Positions 60,782 to 64,000 of a stretch of 64,000 nt of DNA are shown here, one piece after another. Below the pieces are notes generated by a model. It saw only the letters and a program-made list of their open reading frames with translations. It searched no databases and was not told the DNA's origin. This DNA comes from Pseudomonas sp. A-RE-19 (GTDB lineage: Bacteria; Pseudomonadota; Gammaproteobacteria; Pseudomonadales; Pseudomonadaceae). The position numbers and the translations under genes were made by a program. The DNA lies in the NCBI RefSeq assembly GCF_019956555.1, contig NZ_JAHBDQ010000070.1, forward strand, positions 62,001 to 126,000, in the 5' to 3' direction. Position 1 is the stretch's first letter. Each line of letters begins with the position of its first letter.

Positions 60782-62107
60782 ATGGACCTGTTTCGAAGTG
60801 CCCCGATTGCTCAGCCTCTGGCCGCCCGTTTGCGTGCGACCAATCTGGACGAGTACGTCGGTCAGGAACACCTGCTCGCTCGCGGCAAGCCTTTGCGCGA
60901 AGCCCTGGAGCAGGGTGCCCTGCACTCGATGATTTTCTGGGGGCCGCCGGGGGTGGGTAAAACCACGTTGGCGCGGCTGCTGGCGGAAGTCTCCGATGCG
61001 CATTTCGAAACGGTGTCGGCGGTGCTGGCCGGGGTCAAAGAGATCCGTCAGGCGGTGGAAGTCGCCAAGCAGCAGGCCGGACAGTACGGTAAGCGCACTA
61101 TCCTGTTCGTCGACGAAGTGCACCGCTTCAACAAGTCACAGCAGGATGCGTTCCTGCCGTACGTTGAAGACGGCACGTTGATTTTCATTGGCGCGACCAC
61201 GGAAAACCCCTCGTTCGAACTCAACAACGCTTTGCTCTCAAGAGCCCGCGTCTATGTGCTCAAAAGCCTCGACGAAGCGGCCCTGCGCAAGCTGGTGCAC
61301 CGCGCATTGACCGAAGAGCGTGGGCTGGGCAAGCGGCAGCTGACCCTCAGCGATGAAGGCTTCCAGATGCTGTTGTCTGCTGCCGATGGCGATGGCCGGC
61401 GTCTGCTCAATCTGCTGGAAAACGCCTCGGACCTGGCCGAAGACAACAGTGAGATCGGCGTTGATCTGCTGCAAAGTCTGCTCGGCGATACCCGTCGTCG
61501 CTTCGACAAGGGCGGCGAAGCCTTTTACGACCAGATCTCCGCGCTGCACAAGTCGGTGCGCGGCTCCAACCCCGATGGCGCGCTGTACTGGTTCGCACGG
61601 ATGATCGATGGCGGCTGTGACCCGTTGTACCTGGCCCGGCGCGTGGTGCGCATGGCCAGTGAAGACATCGGCAACGCAGACCCTCGCGCCTTGAGTCTGT
61701 GCCTGGCGGCGTGGGAAGTGCAGGAGCGCCTCGGCAGCCCCGAAGGCGAGTTGGCGGTGGCCCAGGCCATTACGTATCTGGCCTGCGCGCCGAAAAGCAA
61801 TGCGGTATACATGGGTTTCAAAGCCGCGATGCGCAGCGCCACCGAACACGGTTCGCTCGAAGTGCCGCTGCACCTGCGCAACGCGCCGACCAAATTGATG
61901 AAGCAACTGGGTTATGGCGACGAATACCGTTACGCCCATGATGAACCGGATGCCTACGCCGCTGGCGAAGACTACTTCCCGGACGAGCTCGAACCGCAAC
62001 GGTTTTATCAACCAGTGCCCCGCGGCCTGGAGCTGAAGATCGGCGAAAAGCTTAACCATCTCGCGCAGCTTGATCGCCTGAGCCCCCGGCAGCGGAGAAA
62101 ACCGTGA
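60782..62107 (+). CDS. rarA: Replication-associated recombination protein RarA (MgsA)
   Basis: 441 residues from MDLFRSAPIAQPLAARLRATNLDEYVGQEHLL. Clamp-loader-like AAA+ ATPase: Walker A WGPPGVGKTT, Walker B ILFVDEVHRFNKSQQDAFLP, sensor-1 GATTENPSFELN, then the tetramerisation domain with ASEDIGNADPRAL. Acts at stalled replication forks. An in-frame GTG at 60779 is an alternative start. Its stop overlaps crcB by four bases. Confidence 0.95.
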   Translation: MDLFRSAPIAQPLAARLRATNLDEYVGQEHLLARGKPLREALEQGALHSMIFWGPPGVGKTTLARLLAEVSDAHFETVSAVLAGVKEIRQAVEVAKQQAGQYGKRTILFVDEVHRFNKSQQDAFLPYVEDGTLIFIGATTENPSFELNNALLSRARVYVLKSLDEAALRKLVHRALTEERGLGKRQLTLSDEGFQMLLSAADGDGRRLLNLLENASDLAEDNSEIGVDLLQSLLGDTRRRFDKGGEAFYDQISALHKSVRGSNPDGALYWFARMIDGGCDPLYLARRVVRMASEDIGNADPRALSLCLAAWEVQERLGSPEGELAVAQAITYLACAPKSNAVYMGFKAAMRSATEHGSLEVPLHLRNAPTKLMKQLGYGDEYRYAHDEPDAYAAGEDYFPDELEPQRFYQPVPRGLELKIGEKLNHLAQLDRLSPRQRRKP

Positions 62108-62478
62108 TTCCCTTGATCGTTGCAGTTTCCGTCGGCGGTGTCGCCGGTACGCTGTTGCGCTTCGCGACGGCTAACTGGATCAGTACGAATTGGCCGCGGC
62201 ACTTCTATACCGCGACGCTGGCCGTTAATATCGTGGGCTGTCTGCTGATCGGCGTTTTGTACGGCCTGTTTTTGATACGCCCGGAAGTACCGATCGAGGT
62301 GCGCGCCGGGTTGATGGTCGGCTTCCTCGGGGGGCTGACGACTTTTTCATCCTTTTCACTGGATACGGTGCGCTTGCTGGAAAGCGGGCAAGTGCCGCTG
62401 GCCCTGGGCTATGCGGCCATCAGCGTATTCGGCGGGCTGCTTGCGACGTGGGCTGGCCTGTCCTTGACCAAACTTTGA
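62104..62478 (+). CDS. crcB: Fluoride ion channel Fluc/CrcB
   Basis: 124 residues, four helices, starting with a GTG that overlaps the rarA stop (GTGA). Motifs: GGVAGTLLRFATANW, AVNIVGCLLIGVLYG with the channel Asn, and the FLGGLTTFSSFSLDTV phenylalanine box. Exports fluoride as an antiparallel dimer. No fluoride riboswitch is present; expression depends on rarA translation. Confidence 0.94.
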   Translation: MIPLIVAVSVGGVAGTLLRFATANWISTNWPRHFYTATLAVNIVGCLLIGVLYGLFLIRPEVPIEVRAGLMVGFLGGLTTFSSFSLDTVRLLESGQVPLALGYAAISVFGGLLATWAGLSLTKL

Positions 62479-62493
62479 TAACGAGAAACCGAC

Positions 62494-63774
62494 ATGCTCG
62501 ATTCCAAACTGTTACGTAGCAACCTTCAGGACGTAGCGGACCGCCTGGCATCCCGTGGCTTTGCCCTGGATGTTGCGCGCATCGAAGCGCTGGAAGAACA
62601 GCGCAAGACCGTCCAGACCCGCACCGAAGCATTGCAGGCTGAACGTAACGCGCGTTCCAAATCCATCGGTCAGGCCAAGCAGCGCGGCGAAGACATCGCG
62701 CCATTGATGGCCGACGTCGAGCGTATGGCGGGCGAGTTGAGCGCGGGTAAAGTCGAATTGGACGCGATCCAGACCGAACTGGATTCGATCCTGCTGGGCA
62801 TCCCGAACCTGCCGCACGAATCGGTGCCGGTCGGCGATGACGAAGAAGGCAACGTTGAAGTGCGCCGTTGGGGCACGCCGAAGGCTTTCGACTTCCCGGT
62901 GCAGGACCACGTGGCCCTGGGCGAGAAGTTCGGCTGGCTGGACTTCGAAACCGCCGCCAAGCTGTCCGGCGCCCGTTTCGCCCTGCTGCGCGGCCCGATC
63001 GCCCGTCTGCACCGTGCGCTGGCGCAGTTCATGATCAACCTGCACATCAACGAACACGGTTACGAAGAGGCTTACACCCCTTACCTGGTGCAGGCGCCTG
63101 CGTTGCAGGGCACCGGTCAGCTGCCGAAATTCGAAGAAGACCTGTTCAAGATCAGCCGCGAAGGCGAAGCCGATCTGTACCTGATCCCAACGGCTGAAGT
63201 GTCGCTGACCAACATCGTCGCTGGCGAGATCGTCGATTCGAAACTGCTGCCGATCAAGTTCGTGGCACACACACCGTGCTTCCGCAGCGAGGCCGGTGCG
63301 TCGGGTCGCGACACTCGCGGCATGATCCGTCAGCACCAGTTCGACAAGGTCGAGATGGTCCAGATCGTTGAACCATCGACGTCGATGGAAGCGCTGGAAG
63401 GCCTGACTGCCAATGCCGAGAAAGTCCTGCAGCTGCTGGAGCTGCCATACCGCACCCTGGCGCTGTGCACCGGCGACATGGGTTTCAGCGCGGTCAAAAC
63501 GTACGATCTGGAAGTGTGGATTCCAAGCCAGGACAAGTACCGCGAGATTTCGTCGTGCTCCAACTGTGGCGACTTCCAGGCCCGCCGCATGCAAGCGCGT
63601 TTCCGCAACCCGGAAACCGGCAAGCCTGAGCTGGTTCACACCCTGAACGGTTCCGGCCTGGCGGTCGGTCGTACCCTGGTGGCGGTGCTCGAGAACTATC
63701 AGCAAGCCGACGGTTCGATCCGTGTGCCTGAGGTGCTCAAGCCGTACATGGGTGGCCTTGAGGTCATCGGCTAA
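62494..63774 (+). CDS. serS: Seryl-tRNA synthetase
   Basis: 426 residues. N-terminal coiled-coil arm (residues 1-100) that grips the long variable arm of tRNA-Ser, then the class II core: motif 2 FRSEAGASGRDTRGMIRQHQF and motif 3 GSGLAVGRTLVAVLENYQ. Charges tRNA-Ser and also tRNA-Sec where present. Confidence 0.97.
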   Translation: MLDSKLLRSNLQDVADRLASRGFALDVARIEALEEQRKTVQTRTEALQAERNARSKSIGQAKQRGEDIAPLMADVERMAGELSAGKVELDAIQTELDSILLGIPNLPHESVPVGDDEEGNVEVRRWGTPKAFDFPVQDHVALGEKFGWLDFETAAKLSGARFALLRGPIARLHRALAQFMINLHINEHGYEEAYTPYLVQAPALQGTGQLPKFEEDLFKISREGEADLYLIPTAEVSLTNIVAGEIVDSKLLPIKFVAHTPCFRSEAGASGRDTRGMIRQHQFDKVEMVQIVEPSTSMEALEGLTANAEKVLQLLELPYRTLALCTGDMGFSAVKTYDLEVWIPSQDKYREISSCSNCGDFQARRMQARFRNPETGKPELVHTLNGSGLAVGRTLVAVLENYQQADGSIRVPEVLKPYMGGLEVIG

Positions 63775-64000
63775 ATGGACTATCTGCCGCTGTTTCATAA
63801 CCTTCGCGGCAGTCGTGTATTGGTCGTCGGTGGGGGGGAGATTGCCTTGCGCAAATCCCGCCTGCTGGCCGAGGCCGGTGCGCTGCTGCGGGTGGTCGCG
63901 CCTGAAATCGAATCGCAACTGCGCGAACTGGTGGCCGGCAGCGGTGGTGAGTGCCTGTTGCGTGGCTACGCCGAAACGGACCTGGACGGTTGCGGGCTGA
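63775..64000 (+). CDS. cysG: Siroheme synthase CysG, N-terminal part (partial)
   Basis: 75 codons before the window ends. MDYLPLFHNLRGSRVLVVGGGEIALRKSRLLAEAGALLRVVAPEIE is the NAD-binding Rossmann start of the precorrin-2 dehydrogenase/ferrochelatase domain. Full CysG adds a uroporphyrinogen-III methylase domain, not visible here. The start codon directly follows the serS stop, so the two are coupled. Confidence 0.92.
   Translation, partial: MDYLPLFHNLRGSRVLVVGGGEIALRKSRLLAEAGALLRVVAPEIESQLRELVAGSGGECLLRGYAETDLDGCGL

Noticed and set aside
61950..62104. Fluoride riboswitch before crcB
   Set aside because: crcB starts inside the rarA stop codon, leaving no leader for the riboswitch.

Overview
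This 64 kb window is a chromosomal segment of a Pseudomonas, most likely the P. fluorescens complex. The evidence is a GC-rich genome with Pseudomonas-type REP palindromes in most intergenic gaps, a fused nuoCD gene, Pseudomonas-restricted small families (PtrA-like, DUF2790, DUF6124), and a gene order from nuoN to cysG that I recall being essentially that of P. aeruginosa PAO1 (about PA2611-PA2649). No rRNA, tRNA, CRISPR array, intact insertion sequence or prophage was seen.

Layout. (1) 1-6.8 kb: the N-terminus of an AcoR-like sigma-54 activator, divergent from a six-gene ABC importer operon resembling the rhizobial glycerol transporter GlpSTPQUV (two ATPases, two permeases, a DUF2160 membrane protein, a large periplasmic binding protein). 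The gap carries a strong -24/-12 promoter and six TGTTCA repeats. (2) 7-16.2 kb: heavy-metal resistance, with czcRS divergent from czcCBA, followed by two small exported proteins (PtrA-like and DUF2790). (3) 16.2-22.8 kb: an accessory patch. It holds a tandem duplication of [REP-like palindrome + about 345-nt structured leader + DUF6124 gene] whose second copy is frameshifted at an A11 tract; a TacA/TacT-type acetyltransferase toxin-antitoxin pair; an OprD porin; a HigB/HigA-type pair; a GNAT enzyme; and a frameshifted Phd-type antitoxin. (4) 22.9-37.9 kb: the 13-gene respiratory complex I operon nuoA-nuoN on the minus strand. (5) 38.4-50.9 kb: aceA, a lone secretin-N-domain protein, a GNAT/RoxA pair, purB, hflD, mnmA, a Nudix hydrolase, and two unrelated isocitrate dehydrogenases, monomeric idh and dimeric icd, placed divergently. 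(6) 51-64 kb: cspD, clpS-clpA, infA, bpt, aat, trxB, ftsK, lolA, rarA, crcB, serS and the start of cysG.

How it fits together: icd, idh and aceA together set the split between the TCA cycle and the glyoxylate shunt, and complex I consumes the NADH. bpt and aat write N-degrons that the neighbouring clpS and clpA read and unfold. The most unusual signal is in the accessory patch. The two DUF6124 leaders are almost identical except at elements predicted to base-pair, and there they change together, which points to a conserved and possibly switching RNA. I did not recognise this RNA as a named family.
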